Shown: positions 1 to 10,033, numbered from the stretch's first letter. The stretch: DNA of 64,000 nt from Phormidesmis priestleyi Ana (GCA_001314865.1 LJZR01000004.1:62001-126000); one strand, 5' to 3'. Numbers and translations: made by a program. Notes: generated by a model from the letters alone, not told the origin.

Positions 1-3000
1 CAATAGGCCCAACCGGAGCAAACTGAAGCCCGACATCATAACCCCATCGCCGACCTGGCGGACCATAGTAGCCAATACGTTCCGCAGCCGCTGGGACGTC
101 ACCAGGCTCCCAAGCGTCAAGGTCAAACGGGCCTGTTCCAGATGTGCTGAAGTTCAGCTGTAAAAAGGCACCTTGAATAAAGAGATTACCATTCCAATTT
201 TCTAAAAATCTAGGAAAGTTATGTAAGCCGCCATAGCCCTGCCTATTTCGTGAAGGCACTAAACCAGAAATGATGGTAGCATTCATGCGCTCTGGTACGA
301 GAGCGGTGATTTGCCCGCCGCCGCGTTCATCGGGTAAATCAAAGTTGTTATCATCTGAAGCCTCAATAAAATCGCGATTGCTGCCGTCTGGGCGGCGTAC
401 TCTAGACTCTCCATTACGACCAACCCAAATAGGAATTGTAGAATCGCCACCACTGCTACCCAGTCCACCGTCTATTCTAAACCAATCGTTAGCCCCACCC
501 CAGGCGTCACCACCATTTTGAGCAGGTTTTTGCTGATTGTGGAACGAAGTCCGAGAAAGAGCACCCGCTGCATTTCGGAATTCTGTAGAGTTAGCGGAGC
601 GGTTTCTGATAAAGCCCTCTTGAACAGCTCCATCGACAAAATTGTCAGAAAGAAGGTATACAGCATCTGCCAGAACTTCCGCAACACGCCAGCGGTCACC
701 ACTGGTAGTCGCAAACGCACCTAAGTTTGGAGTGGTACGATTGTTGTAAAACCGCGCGCCAAAGGCAACGGTATTATCGAATAGTGTTTGTGTAAATTCT
801 TCTAGGGTATTGGTACCGTTAGAAGTGTGTGGATTAAACTCACCTTTGATATAGGCGAGGTTGTCAGTAACAAAAGTGAGGCCTCGCTCGCGATTGGTGC
901 GATCGCTTAAGTCACCGTTATTGCCATTTAATGCCGCATTCAGTCGAAACCCATAAGGCCGACGATCAGGATCTGGGAGAAAGTCCACTGGCTTTACGCT
1001 AATGCCCACAAAGCTGCCAGCGCCCGCACCATTGTCACCGCGTCGGCTCAAAGGTGGATCGGTAGGGCCGCCACTTGCAGCTGTGCGGTTGGCGCGCATC
1101 CAGCAAGCATTGGTGAGGAGTTCATCAAAGGAGTCGCAGCTAGTCCAATTTGCGGTGGAAGCCGGACGGGTAATGCTGTCTTCTCGGGCGGCATCCTCAC
1201 GAACCGCATAAAAAATGCCGTTATTGGTGTCTCTGTTGTCAGAAATCCAGTAGTCGGTGCCAGCTCTATTACGAGTGAGCTTCTCTAAATCAACATCTAA
1301 CACGCGCACGGCCATTTCTTCGCGACCGTTGTACATCACCTTATCTAGCAAGGCGAGCGCCACATTAACGTTGCTAGCACCATTAATGACCTTAATATCC
1401 ATTGACTCAGGGTTCAAAGCGCCAGCCGGAGAAGCCGCCGAGATTGTCGCTGGTAGCGCCCACCGGTCGGTTCCGGTCGCAGTCGGATTGCTAGCACGAG
1501 GCGCAAAAGCGATCGCAGCAATGCCCAAATCATTTTCATCTTCTATATCGGCAGGTGCAGCATTGTCACCGACAACACCGTATGCAACCAATTGATTGAC
1601 GCCGTTAGTCGCATCTGTCAGGTAATTCTGATTAATGTACTCTTCAGCGGTTGGCTGTAAGTAAGGAGCAACACCTAACTGATCATGAGTTCTTGTGGGA
1701 AACAGATAATGTAAAGAGGGATACCTGGGGCCTTGAGTCACTGAGCAAAAGGCCATTGCCAGCCCTAACTGCGCCTCCTCTGAGTTACCCCCGGATGCTG
1801 CAAAACTCGTAGGGTCACAAGCCACTCGAAAACTTTGGCTGGCAAAAGAACCGCCTGATCCCTGATAAGCATAGGTCGCCGTCGCAGCGGTGTACCCTAC
1901 ACCTGCACCTGGTAACCCAACCAATGTCCCTGCTGGCAAAAACCCTAGTGTTCTATCTCGCGCTATTTGTTGAGCTTCTGAGATAACTTGAGCACGGTAG
2001 ATAGCAATAGGTAAATTCGCACCCAACGCACCATCATTTTCTAAAGCGTTGAGCCACTGCGCCGCAGTAAACTGCTGGTAATAGCCAGGACTATAAGTGA
2101 CAGGGGGACAGCCCGCAGAACCTGCGCTACCTGTACATAAGTTAGTGGTTGGGTTAGTTCCAATCTCACCATTGGGAATGTTGCCATCCATTAGTTTAGC
2201 AAGCTGTACTCCCAGTGCATTCAACCCAGCAGTACCAGTGGTTGGAACGGCTGCATATTCAGCTGCATTTGCATTTAGGTTATAAGCTAATAGCCCCAAG
2301 GTACAAGCCGCTGAGTGTAAAGAAGACTTGTCAGCTGGGCTTAAGGCAGCATAGCGGGCAGCCATATTAGTCTGCGCTGGTCGCCATGCTGGAATCGCCG
2401 ATCTGTTGGTTGTTGCGGCAGTCGCAAAAATTGCATCTAAGCGTTCATCAAAGATCCGTCTTAGCACAGAAAAATCGCCCCACATCGCTTGATGAGGAAA
2501 AGGATGCACTGTGTTGTCTTGTACGGGTGTGAATGAAGGTGAGCCGCCATTAGGGTCACCAGCAAAATAGGCTAAATTGCGCAAAGCAGTGCCCAATGGC
2601 TGGTTACTTTCTAGCTGGGCTCCAAACTCTGCTTCGGTATCAAACGCAGTTGGGAAAGAAAACTCCCAACCGTTAGTGCCTTGTCCCGTCAAAAAGTCTG
2701 TTTTTACAGCGCCAGTTTCGGTGTAGTGATTAAATGTACGACTATTCCTGATGGTTTGCAGGGTGCCTGGGTGAGCAGTCGTGGCAATGCAAGCGCGTGG
2801 GCTCATGCCATTATTAGATTGATAGTGGTACACCACCATGCCTTGCACCGCAGCTAAATTATCTCGTAAGGTAACCCGCTGTTTTTGCCTATGAGTCATC
2901 GTATCGCTGGGCTGGGGCGGGTATAGTGGATCGCTTGTGCCGCTGATCGTAGTGTTCCACCCTAGGTGATTGCCTAGCTCCAAGCGCTGACCAACCACCA

Positions 3001-4696
3001 CACGCATTCCGTTAGCAATGGCCTTACGCTCCCAATAGCCATCTAAGCCATCAGTGTTATTAGTCAGCCCGTCAGCCCGTGGATCACTCTCAATAATCTC
3101 GTCTCCTAGGCGTTTGTCATAAGCAGGATCATTACGAGTTGTATTAATGCCAGCACCGGGGCCACCAGAAGGGCTGTCATCCCTATCTGTATCAGTTACC
3201 CAGTTATAAGTTGCGTAGTTAGGGCTAGGACCATAGCGATTATCAGCCCGATAAAAGTCGTCTAAGAACGGCTGATTTTGGTTTTGGTTAAAAACTCTTC
3301 CGCCCGCGTTAAAAGGATTCGTAGCCCAGTTGGTCGCTCGTTGCCAAGTTCCTGTGCGACGGTGGCGTGAAATGTTGCGAGTAAACAATGCTACAGGATC
3401 TAAGGCGAGATCTAATAAATGGTTGTAAGTGGTTCCTTGTACAGAGTCATTGGCCGTTGTTAAGCCAGTGCCGATAGTGGGGGCATTATTTAGGTTGGTA
3501 AAAATGTGAAAGTCAGGATTACCCCGAGCATTTAGGTCTCCATAAGTAGGCGCTCCAGCGATCAGCTGACCCTGAAAATCGGGACTGCCAGCAGCTGTGA
3601 CGTTAATAACACCATCGTCGTTACCATCTACTTGAGCCATCGTCACCTCAGACGCATTTCGGGTGTAGAGGCAAGAATTGTGCGAGCTAATCATATGCGC
3701 TCTCAAGTTGTTGGTAACCATCAGGTTGCCATCAGTATGAATAGCACCATTCCAGTTGAACTCAGGGCCTGGATGCACTTCCATATCGTACTTAAACCAA
3801 GCGCCCCAGGTATTTCCTCTTTGCGCAATGCGCACCTGCTGTAGCTCAAAGGCGCTGTTAGCACGGGCGGCGCTATTGCCATTTTTTACAAATGCAGTGA
3901 GCTGAAAATTTTTCTCTAAAGTTGCGTTATTAACCGTAAGCCAGCCTTGCGCAGGGACTCGTGACCCGCCGCAGTTAGAAATTAAGTTGTTGGTGTTGAT
4001 GGGGCCGTTACGAGTGACTAAAGCATTGGCTTTGTCAACATTGCTGGAATTTTCGATTGTGATATCGTCGTCTCTAGTGGGTGTTGGGACAGCATTTTGA
4101 TCAACTGAATCATCCATGAGCAGTGAGTAAGCAATGACTTCGTCAGGAGCATTTATGCCATCTCCGTTGAGGTCGAAAGAGAATGACCAAGCATTATCAA
4201 CAGTGCCATCATTATTAATATCAAGCCGCGTTTCGTCAGGCAGGGTGTAGGGATCTGTTCCTAGCGCGGTAATGCCTAAGTTGCCACCAGTACTTGCATT
4301 GTTGTCTATATTTAGCATGAGAGTCGCGAGCACATCACTAGCGGGCGTGCTAGTACCCGGCATTCGCGTATCTTTAGAAAACAGGTACTCTAGTTTTGCC
4401 TTGCCCCTATCGGCTGCGGGCGCTGCCATGTTTTCAATTAACTGCTGCTCGCGATCTAATATGGCCGATTGGGTACGGCTAACTGAGCGAAAAGTTAAAG
4501 CCCCGACCGTTAGGGTCATCACCAACAGCAACAGTACGGTTGTCGGCAGAACAAAGCCTGCGCGGCTATAGCGAGTAGATCTGTTGAGCAAAAATAAGCT
4601 TCTTAGCGCACTGCTCATAAAGCGACGGCTAAGCCGCTGAAAGTCTGAAGGTGGCTTACGAAGATTTTGATTGCGAGTCTGCTTGTTGGCGGACAT
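1..4696 (-). CDS. hpsA: Hormogonium polysaccharide protein HpsA, 3' end outside the window
   Basis: One frame is open from an ATG at 4696 to the window edge, giving about 1565 residues with the C-terminus missing. Residues 1-30 are basic. A pilin-like stretch (GFVLPTTVLLLLVMTLTVGA) follows at about residues 46-65, resembling a type IV prepilin methylation/anchor segment. Two acidic loops near residues 145-170 (DINNDGTVD and DLNGDGIN) look like EF-hand or dockerin calcium loops. The rest is Asn/Thr/Gly-rich and low in Lys, as in secreted proteins. HpsA is the first gene of the hormogonium polysaccharide locus that serves gliding motility in filamentous cyanobacteria; its biochemical role is unknown. 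An AGGA lies upstream of the ATG. The assignment rests on the N-terminal pattern and overall architecture; the companion hps genes would lie beyond position 1. Confidence 0.75.
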   Translation of the reverse strand, partial: MSANKQTRNQNLRKPPSDFQRLSRRFMSSALRSLFLLNRSTRYSRAGFVLPTTVLLLLVMTLTVGALTFRSVSRTQSAILDREQQLIENMAAPAADRGKAKLEYLFSKDTRMPGTSTPASDVLATLMLNIDNNASTGGNLGITALGTDPYTLPDETRLDINNDGTVDNAWSFSFDLNGDGINAPDEVIAYSLLMDDSVDQNAVPTPTRDDDITIENSSNVDKANALVTRNGPINTNNLISNCGGSRVPAQGWLTVNNATLEKNFQLTAFVKNGNSAARANSAFELQQVRIAQRGNTWGAWFKYDMEVHPGPEFNWNGAIHTDGNLMVTNNLRAHMISSHNSCLYTRNASEVTMAQVDGNDDGVINVTAAGSPDFQGQLIAGAPTYGDLNARGNPDFHIFTNLNNAPTIGTGLTTANDSVQGTTYNHLLDLALDPVALFTRNISRHRRTGTWQRATNWATNPFNAGGRVFNQNQNQPFLDDFYRADNRYGPSPNYATYNWVTDTDRDDSPSGGPGAGINTTRNDPAYDKRLGDEIIESDPRADGLTNNTDGLDGYWERKAIANGMRVVVGQRLELGNHLGWNTTISGTSDPLYPPQPSDTMTHRQKQRVTLRDNLAAVQGMVVYHYQSNNGMSPRACIATTAHPGTLQTIRNSRTFNHYTETGAVKTDFLTGQGTNGWEFSFPTAFDTEAEFGAQLESNQPLGTALRNLAYFAGDPNGGSPSFTPVQDNTVHPFPHQAMWGDFSVLRRIFDERLDAIFATAATTNRSAIPAWRPAQTNMAARYAALSPADKSSLHSAACTLGLLAYNLNANAAEYAAVPTTGTAGLNALGVQLAKLMDGNIPNGEIGTNPTTNLCTGSAGSAGCPPVTYSPGYYQQFTAAQWLNALENDGALGANLPIAIYRAQVISEAQQIARDRTLGFLPAGTLVGLPGAGVGYTAATATYAYQGSGGSFASQSFRVACDPTSFAASGGNSEEAQLGLAMAFCSVTQGPRYPSLHYLFPTRTHDQLGVAPYLQPTAEEYINQNYLTDATNGVNQLVAYGVVGDNAAPADIEDENDLGIAAIAFAPRASNPTATGTDRWALPATISAASPAGALNPESMDIKVINGASNVNVALALLDKVMYNGREEMAVRVLDVDLEKLTRNRAGTDYWISDNRDTNNGIFYAVREDAAREDSITRPASTANWTSCDSFDELLTNACWMRANRTAASGGPTDPPLSRRGDNGAGAGSFVGISVKPVDFLPDPDRRPYGFRLNAALNGNNGDLSDRTNRERGLTFVTDNLAYIKGEFNPHTSNGTNTLEEFTQTLFDNTVAFGARFYNNRTTPNLGAFATTSGDRWRVAEVLADAVYLLSDNFVDGAVQEGFIRNRSANSTEFRNAAGALSRTSFHNQQKPAQNGGDAWGGANDWFRIDGGLGSSGGDSTIPIWVGRNGESRVRRPDGSNRDFIEASDDNNFDLPDERGGGQITALVPERMNATIISGLVPSRNRQGYGGLHNFPRFLENWNGNLFIQGAFLQLNFSTSGTGPFDLDAWEPGDVPAAAERIGYYGPPGRRWGYDVGLQFAPVGPI

Positions 4697-5015
4697 GGCT
4701 AGATTCCTAACGGGGTAAGGAGATGCAAAAGTGCGCGGGGTGCTTGCACGCTCAGCGCTTAATAGGGCTGAGAGGCTAAGTGCGTGAAGTAACTGGCTTT
4801 TCCCAATACTTTTAGCGATGTTACGTAACCAGATTACCCAAGAGAACTAACAGAGATAATCCGTAGGCCTACCCATCTAGAAACAATGAATCATAAAGCT
4901 TTCAGCCGTAGAGCATAATTCCTTGTGAAACCTATGAACAGCCATAAAAAAATCCCTCCGTGATAACACAGAGAGATTTTTTAATTCAAGTTAAGAGCTT
5001 TATCAGCGCTTGTTT
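4697..5015. other. Intergenic stretch hpsA-rpmB
   Basis: This region carries the hpsA upstream sequence and, at its right end, the rpmB terminator. I see no further gene or RNA. Confidence 0.6.
4947..4982 (-). terminator. Intrinsic terminator of rpmB
   Basis: A 16-bp stem (4947-4962 with 4967-4982) encloses the loop ATAA. Two positions pair as G-U only when read on the minus strand; on the plus strand they would be C-A mismatches. The stem ends in A/T hexamers that give a U-tract downstream of rpmB. Confidence 0.85.
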
Positions 5016-5252
5016 TTAGTACTTGTTTAGGTCGATGCCAGCTTCACGAGCCATAGCTGCTAAGCCTTTCTTTTCAAGCGTTTTTAAAGCTTTGGTAGAA
5101 ACCCGGAGCTTAACAAATCGGTTGCCTTGAGGCCACCAAATGCGCTTGTCCTGAAGGTTAGCTTCTTGCAGGCGCTTGGTGCGGCGGTGAGAGTGAGATA
5201 CGGCAAAAGCGTTATTGGCCTTTTTGCCGGTGAGGTCGCAGGTTTTAGACAT
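5016..5252 (-). CDS. rpmB: 50S ribosomal protein L28
   Basis: The 78-residue protein starts [12 protein letters not shown], continues with SHSHRRTK and [14 protein letters not shown], and ends DLNKY. This matches cyanobacterial and plastid L28 along the full length. L28 is a late-assembling component of the large ribosomal subunit. The gene lies downstream of htpG on the same strand. A 19-bp inverted repeat lies between the two genes and a strong terminator follows, so it is probably transcribed alone. Confidence 0.97.
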   Translation of the reverse strand: MSKTCDLTGKKANNAFAVSHSHRRTKRLQEANLQDKRIWWPQGNRFVKLRVSTKALKTLEKKGLAAMAREAGIDLNKY

Positions 5253-5327
5253 GGGTGTTTTACGCTAACAGAGCTATCTATTATAGACAGCAATGGTCAT
5301 AAGGACAAAGATCATTGAAACGAGTGG

Positions 5328-5381
5328 GCTTTGGACTATTTCTGCCGCAAAGGCTGCGCTATCGGCAGAAATAGTCAAAGC
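5328..5381. repeat. Long inverted repeat between htpG and rpmB
   Basis: GCTTTG plus ACTATTTCTGCCG (5328-5347, one bulged G) is complementary to 5363-5381 across a 15-nt loop. It starts 15 bases past the htpG stop. There is no U-tract, so it may stabilise an mRNA 3' end or terminate by another route. Confidence 0.7.
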
Positions 5382-5395
5382 AATCAGGTTTCGTC

Positions 5396-7369
5396 TTAAC
5401 GCTCGGTGAGCTTGGTGAGCAGGTTGGTAGAACGCTCGGTAAAGGCTTTCATACCGTCGGCGTCGAAGCCTTTTTGAGCCATGAGGGCCAGGTCATATAC
5501 CTGCTCGCAAATGAGCGAGGCGAGCTGTTCGGCAGGAGATGGGCTACCGTCGGGCTGGACAATGCTGCCTTGGTCTAGCTTGGCCAGGTTTTGAATGAGC
5601 GGGTGGGCGGTGTTGACTAGCAGCGTGTGTGATTCAGGGAACTGGACGCCCTGCTGCTGCAAAAATGCGCTCATTTCTTGCATGCGACGAAGCTCTTCGG
5701 GCACCAGTACCATCGCAGGTGGTGCTGACTGGTCAACTGACTTTAGGGCCTCAGTACGAATGGTGATTTGCGGACGGTTGAGCGACTTGGTAAAGACGTC
5801 TTTGATTTGTTCGCTGCGAGTTTTGTTGGTCGTAGCATCTACAATTTCGGCTTCTTTATCACTGTCTATTAGGGTGTCGTCAAGGTCGGCATCTACACGA
5901 GAAAATTTTACATCTGAGTATTCTTGCTCTAAGAAGGAAACGAAGTGGGTGTCGATGAAGGAGTCCATGAACAGCACTTCGAGATCTTGGTTTTTGAGCA
6001 GGCTGATGTAAGTTGATTGAGAAACCTCGTCGGTCGCGTAGTAAATTCGGTTTTCGTGCTTTTCTTTGTTGCGCTCTAGATACTCTTTAATAGTGGTGTA
6101 AGACGCGCCGTTGGCATCGACTGCGGATTTTTTGTTAACATCTGCCCATTCGTCGCTCTCTTCGGTTTGAACTTCTACCGTGGGCTCGTCAGACTTGGCG
6201 AGGTCTGAAGTGCTACGGAAAATGACGTAGTCCTGAATTTGCTTTTTGAATTTGTCGTCGTTGAGTGAGCCAAATTTGGCGAAGGTGCCGAGATCTTGCC
6301 AGATGCGAACATATTCGGAGAGGTCGTCACGGTATAGCTCTTTGAGGCGATCGCCCACCTTTTTCGCAACATAGTCGGCAATTCGCTTAACCGTACGATC
6401 TGCCTGCAAAAAGCTGCGCGATACATTCAACGGGATGTCGGTGCTATCAATGACACCGCGCAAAGGCGTTAAAAACTTAGGAATGATTTCTTCGCAGTTA
6501 TCGCTTACGAAGACCTGGTTGCAGAAGAGCTTGATTTGCCCCTTGTTGAGCTCTACATCTGGCTTGAGTTTAGGGAAGTAAAGAATGCCATTTACTACAA
6601 AGGGGTAGTCGGTGTTGAGATGTACCCACAGCAGAGGCTCTTCCTCAAAGGGATATAAATAGCGATATAGGTTGAGATAGTCCTCGTCGGTGAGGTCACT
6701 GGGCGACTTTTTCCACAGGGCTTCCTGCTTGTTGATGGCATCATCGCCTAGCTTAATCGGCACGGGCATGAAGTCGCAGTAGGTTTTTACTAGCTGCTTA
6801 ATGCGGGCTTCTTCGAGGTACTCCTGCTCGTCGTCGTTGAGGTGCAGGGTTACAGTTGTGCCGCGCGTGGTGCGATCGCTTTGACTGAGCTCAAACGAAG
6901 TGCTGCCATCACAAGACCAATGCACCGCCTCAGCACCTTCTTGCCAAGAAAGCGTGTCGATATCAACTCGGTCAGCCACCATAAAAGACGAATAAAAGCC
7001 CAAACCAAAGTGACCAATGATCTGCTGGTCGTCATTGTCTTTGAACTTGGTAATAAATTCTTCGGCGCTAGAAAAAGCCACCTGATTAATGTATTTTTTA
7101 ATTTCATCAGCGGTCATGCCGATACCGCTATCAGTGATGCTGAGCGTTTTTGCCTCTTTGTCGATGGCAATTGTAATTTCTGAGGTGACTTCGCCTTGAT
7201 ACTCACCCGAGCGAGAGATCATACTCAGCTTACTAATGGCATCTACACCGTTGGATACCAACTCACGGATAAAAATTTCATGGTCAGAATATAGCCACTT
7301 TTTAATAATGGGGAAAATATTCTCGGTATGGATACTGATGTTGCCTTTTTCCAAAACCGTTGCTGTCAT
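5396..7369 (-). CDS. htpG: Molecular chaperone HtpG (Hsp90)
   Basis: The 657-residue protein is a bacterial Hsp90, a cytosolic homodimeric ATP-dependent chaperone. The GHKL ATP site is visible as ELVSNGVDAISKL, DSGIGMT and GHFGLGFYSSFMV within the first 120 residues. The middle domain has the conserved GVIDSTDIPLNVSR stretch, and the C-terminal dimerisation region ends LLTKLTER. Reading could extend upstream to 7435, but the ATG at 7369 gives the family N-terminus (MTATVLEKGNISIHTENIF) and has GGAG about 11 bases upstream, so I chose it. Length and motifs are normal. The gene is probably monocistronic. Confidence 0.97.
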   Translation of the reverse strand: MTATVLEKGNISIHTENIFPIIKKWLYSDHEIFIRELVSNGVDAISKLSMISRSGEYQGEVTSEITIAIDKEAKTLSITDSGIGMTADEIKKYINQVAFSSAEEFITKFKDNDDQQIIGHFGLGFYSSFMVADRVDIDTLSWQEGAEAVHWSCDGSTSFELSQSDRTTRGTTVTLHLNDDEQEYLEEARIKQLVKTYCDFMPVPIKLGDDAINKQEALWKKSPSDLTDEDYLNLYRYLYPFEEEPLLWVHLNTDYPFVVNGILYFPKLKPDVELNKGQIKLFCNQVFVSDNCEEIIPKFLTPLRGVIDSTDIPLNVSRSFLQADRTVKRIADYVAKKVGDRLKELYRDDLSEYVRIWQDLGTFAKFGSLNDDKFKKQIQDYVIFRSTSDLAKSDEPTVEVQTEESDEWADVNKKSAVDANGASYTTIKEYLERNKEKHENRIYYATDEVSQSTYISLLKNQDLEVLFMDSFIDTHFVSFLEQEYSDVKFSRVDADLDDTLIDSDKEAEIVDATTNKTRSEQIKDVFTKSLNRPQITIRTEALKSVDQSAPPAMVLVPEELRRMQEMSAFLQQQGVQFPESHTLLVNTAHPLIQNLAKLDQGSIVQPDGSPSPAEQLASLICEQVYDLALMAQKGFDADGMKAFTERSTNLLTKLTER

Positions 7370-7608
7370 AGAAATATGCTCCGTCACTAAGTACGCTAAA
7401 CAAAGAGTAAGTACGCTAAAAAAAGTACGCTGCAAAAATTTGCACTTCTTAAGACTTATTTTGTTTGATTTTGGGACAACTGCAATAGAGGAAAGCTAAT
7501 CACCGTGAGTTCGGCTTTCCCTACCGCAGGGCAAAGTTCGGGTGTATCTGTAGCTGAGTTGTGGCTGAGTTTAGTAGAGACTGCTGGTTAGCCACTCACT
7601 CACTCACT

Positions 7609-7652
7609 GGACAGAACACTGGGCAGAACACTGGGCAGAACACTGGGCAGAA
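7609..7652. repeat. 12-bp tandem repeat, 3.7 copies
   Basis: The unit GGGCAGAACACT (first copy GGACAGAACACT) repeats between htpG and the glycosyltransferase gene, just after a CACT run at about 7594-7607. It ends 7 bases before the glycosyltransferase stop codon. Confidence 0.95.
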
Positions 7653-7659
7653 GCGGCTA

Positions 7660-8964
7660 TTAAGCGGTTATTAATTGTTGATAAAGCCGTTTGTACTGCT
7701 TGGCTTGGTGAGTAACTGAAAATTTTGCTTCGACCGTTTGACGAGCGTTTTGAGATAGGCGCTCTTGACGATTACAGTCTACAGCAGCGTCACCAACACC
7801 TTCGGATAAAACCCAGGCAATCCCTTTTGCTAAGTCGGCGGCATCAAAACTGGTGGCCGCGTAGCCGTTGTGTTTATGGACAACGCAGTCTTTAAAGCCT
7901 GTACTGTTGAATCCGACCACAGGCGTGCCGCAAGCCATGGCTTCAATCGTTGTTTTGGCAAAATTATCCTGAATGGAGGGCATGACCATCACATCGGCGG
8001 CGGCATAGGCCAGAGCAAGCGTCGTATCGTCGTGCAAGCGGCCCAGAAAGGTCGCAGGAAGGCCCATATCAGGGTCTTTGGTGGGTTTGTCGGCACCGAA
8101 AATGACGACTTCAAAGTGAGCATGATTGGGATGTGAGGCCAGCTGATGCAGCGCCTCGCGAAGGTAGCGGAACCCTTTGCGACGATCGGCAGTGGGGCTC
8201 AGGGCACCAAAGAGAATGAGCTTTTTGGCCTTTGGCAGGTTGAGAAGGTCGCGAGCGATCGCCTGATCAATTGGTCGATAAACTGCTGTATCCACAGCAT
8301 TCGGAATCACTTGAATAGACTGATGGGCAAACAGGCTACTTTGCCGAGCGCAGTCGGCCAGCCAATGGCTGAGCGGCACAATGGTCAGGCTGATGTTGGT
8401 CAGGCTGATGTTGCGTAAAGCAGATTGCTTGTTTCGCCAGCCTTGGTAGGCCAGGTCGCGGGCTTTTGTGGAGCCTAACGCCGGACATTGGCCGCAAACC
8501 GTTTGATATGCCTGGCACTCGCCTGCGTAGTGGCAGCCGCCTGTAAAAGGCCACATATCACGCAAGGTCCATACGATAGGCCGCCGCCGTTTTCCGGCCA
8601 ATTTGGGAATGTCGGCGGGTCTGAGCATGCCGCCTGCGACCCAGTGCAAATTGATAATATCTGGGTCAATAGCTTCAACCTGGGCAACGATTTTGCTGGG
8701 GTAGATAGCCGGGGAAAACGCGCCGGATGGCTTATTTTTATAGCGTTTGAGGGGCCAGTATTCTACGGTTTGGCGAAGACCTCTGAATATTTTTTCGGAG
8801 CCGGTGATGCCAGTAGGGCCAATGACAGTAGGGTCAGTGGTGTATTTTTCGGCGACGAGCATCCAAGAATCTATGCCCGATTGGCGCAGAGCTTTATGCA
8901 TCGAGTAGGCGCCGCGAGCAGCGCCGCCATTAGCATCTGCGGTGCTGATATGCAGTACTTTCAT
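7660..8964 (-). CDS. GT4-type (group 1) glycosyltransferase
   Basis: The 434-residue protein has the two-Rossmann GT-B fold typical of sugar transfer from a nucleotide sugar. The N-terminus is MKVLHISTADANGGAARGAY. A central Cys-rich patch (GGCHYAGECQAY and CGQCPALGS, residues about 145-165) is shared by some polysaccharide glycosyltransferases. The GT4 signature near residue 350 reads SIQDNFAKTTIEAMACGTPVV. The start at 8964 overlaps the upstream gene's TGA as ATGA, which implies translational coupling; an in-frame ATG at 8976 is the alternative. A 15-bp duplication (8383-8412) gives NISLTNISLT. Donor and acceptor cannot be told from sequence. Surface polysaccharide synthesis is likely given the neighbouring GT2. 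Confidence 0.9.
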   Translation of the reverse strand: MKVLHISTADANGGAARGAYSMHKALRQSGIDSWMLVAEKYTTDPTVIGPTGITGSEKIFRGLRQTVEYWPLKRYKNKPSGAFSPAIYPSKIVAQVEAIDPDIINLHWVAGGMLRPADIPKLAGKRRRPIVWTLRDMWPFTGGCHYAGECQAYQTVCGQCPALGSTKARDLAYQGWRNKQSALRNISLTNISLTIVPLSHWLADCARQSSLFAHQSIQVIPNAVDTAVYRPIDQAIARDLLNLPKAKKLILFGALSPTADRRKGFRYLREALHQLASHPNHAHFEVVIFGADKPTKDPDMGLPATFLGRLHDDTTLALAYAAADVMVMPSIQDNFAKTTIEAMACGTPVVGFNSTGFKDCVVHKHNGYAATSFDAADLAKGIAWVLSEGVGDAAVDCNRQERLSQNARQTVEAKFSVTHQAKQYKRLYQQLITA

Positions 8965-9995
8965 GGCTGGTTCCAAACGGCTTGAATGATGTCGTCAGGA
9001 ATGTTTTGTCGCTGAAAATAGGCTTGAATGCGACGCTGCTTTATAGGCCACGGGATGAATTCGCTGCCAATGATTTTGACGAGTTTACGGCAGTAAAAGC
9101 TGAGGTATTTCCATTTTGGCACGGTCGGTTTGGCGCGGTGGATGCTGTTGACCATGTGCTCAACGTTGTGGGGCGATCGCCGACAAGAAAGGTTCTGCAA
9201 AACGCGCCATTTATCTACCAGCCGCGGGCTGATTGCCCACTGAATCCAAAGGGGCATATAGCGAATGACATCGGTTGGGCGATACTCAGTGGTTGCATGC
9301 AAAGCTTTAGAGAGCTGAACGCGGTAGCCATTGCGCTTAGCGCGGCAGATATATTCAAAGTCGCCGCCGTAATGACGAAAGCGCTGAACATCTGGTAGGC
9401 CAATATCGGTAATGATCTGAGTTGGCAAGATGGCGATGTTGCCGTTGAGCGTATCGACCCCTAAAACCGGCTGCTCAAACTGCTTAATGTCATTAATGAG
9501 CTGGCCAGCAATCACGCCGCCAAAGACAATCCAGTGAGGATGCTGCTGGTCGCAGACAATGCCACCGATGAGGGTTTTATTATTGGGTTGATCATTGGGT
9601 TGATCATTGAGTTGACCATTGGGTTGACCATTGAGCGATAGACAGTGCTGAATGACTTGAGCGATAAAGTCGTCGGCTAGGGTGATGTCATCATTAAGCC
9701 AGATGATGTAGTCGGTATGAAGCTCGCTAGCAGCGTAGGTCATGGCTTGGGCGATCGCACCTGTCCACCACAAGTTGCCATCGCCGCGCAGCAGATGCAC
9801 CTTAGGAAATCGCTGCTGAATCAGCTCTGGTGTGCCGTCATGAGAGCCGTCGTCTACCACAATGATTTGAATATCGGCAGGCTGCACGCTGTGAGTCGGA
9901 ACCTGCTGAGCAACCTGATCGGTAAGCTGCTGCAAAATCGCGGTCGTAAAGGCTTTGCGATTACGAACTGGCAGAGTGATGCCAAAGCTAGGCAT
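8961..9995 (-). CDS. GT2-family glycosyltransferase
   Basis: The 344-residue GT-A protein has ITLPVRNR at its start, the nucleotide-sugar site IIVVDDGSHDGT near residue 48, GDGNLWWTGAI near residue 72 and a WLNDD metal-binding motif near residue 100. The WWTGA variant is common in rhamnosyltransferase-like GT2 enzymes of O-antigen and exopolysaccharide loci. Right after the WLNDD helix the protein carries an array of four (G/D)Q(P/L)N units encoded by 12-bp repeats at 9582-9635, which other family members should lack. It overlaps the GT4 gene by four bases, so the pair forms a coupled operon. Function beyond sugar transfer is inference. Confidence 0.9.
   Translation of the reverse strand: MPSFGITLPVRNRKAFTTAILQQLTDQVAQQVPTHSVQPADIQIIVVDDGSHDGTPELIQQRFPKVHLLRGDGNLWWTGAIAQAMTYAASELHTDYIIWLNDDITLADDFIAQVIQHCLSLNGQPNGQLNDQPNDQPNNKTLIGGIVCDQQHPHWIVFGGVIAGQLINDIKQFEQPVLGVDTLNGNIAILPTQIITDIGLPDVQRFRHYGGDFEYICRAKRNGYRVQLSKALHATTEYRPTDVIRYMPLWIQWAISPRLVDKWRVLQNLSCRRSPHNVEHMVNSIHRAKPTVPKWKYLSFYCRKLVKIIGSEFIPWPIKQRRIQAYFQRQNIPDDIIQAVWNQP
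9582..9635. repeat. In-frame 12-bp tandem repeat, 4.5 copies, inside the GT2 gene
   Basis: The unit ATTGGGTTGATC and its variants encode (G/D)Q(P/L)N on the minus strand. The array sits in a loop between the catalytic core and the next strand. Confidence 0.95.
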
Positions 9996-10033
9996 AGCGG
10001 CTGTTGAGAAAGATCACGACAATTCATCACTTT

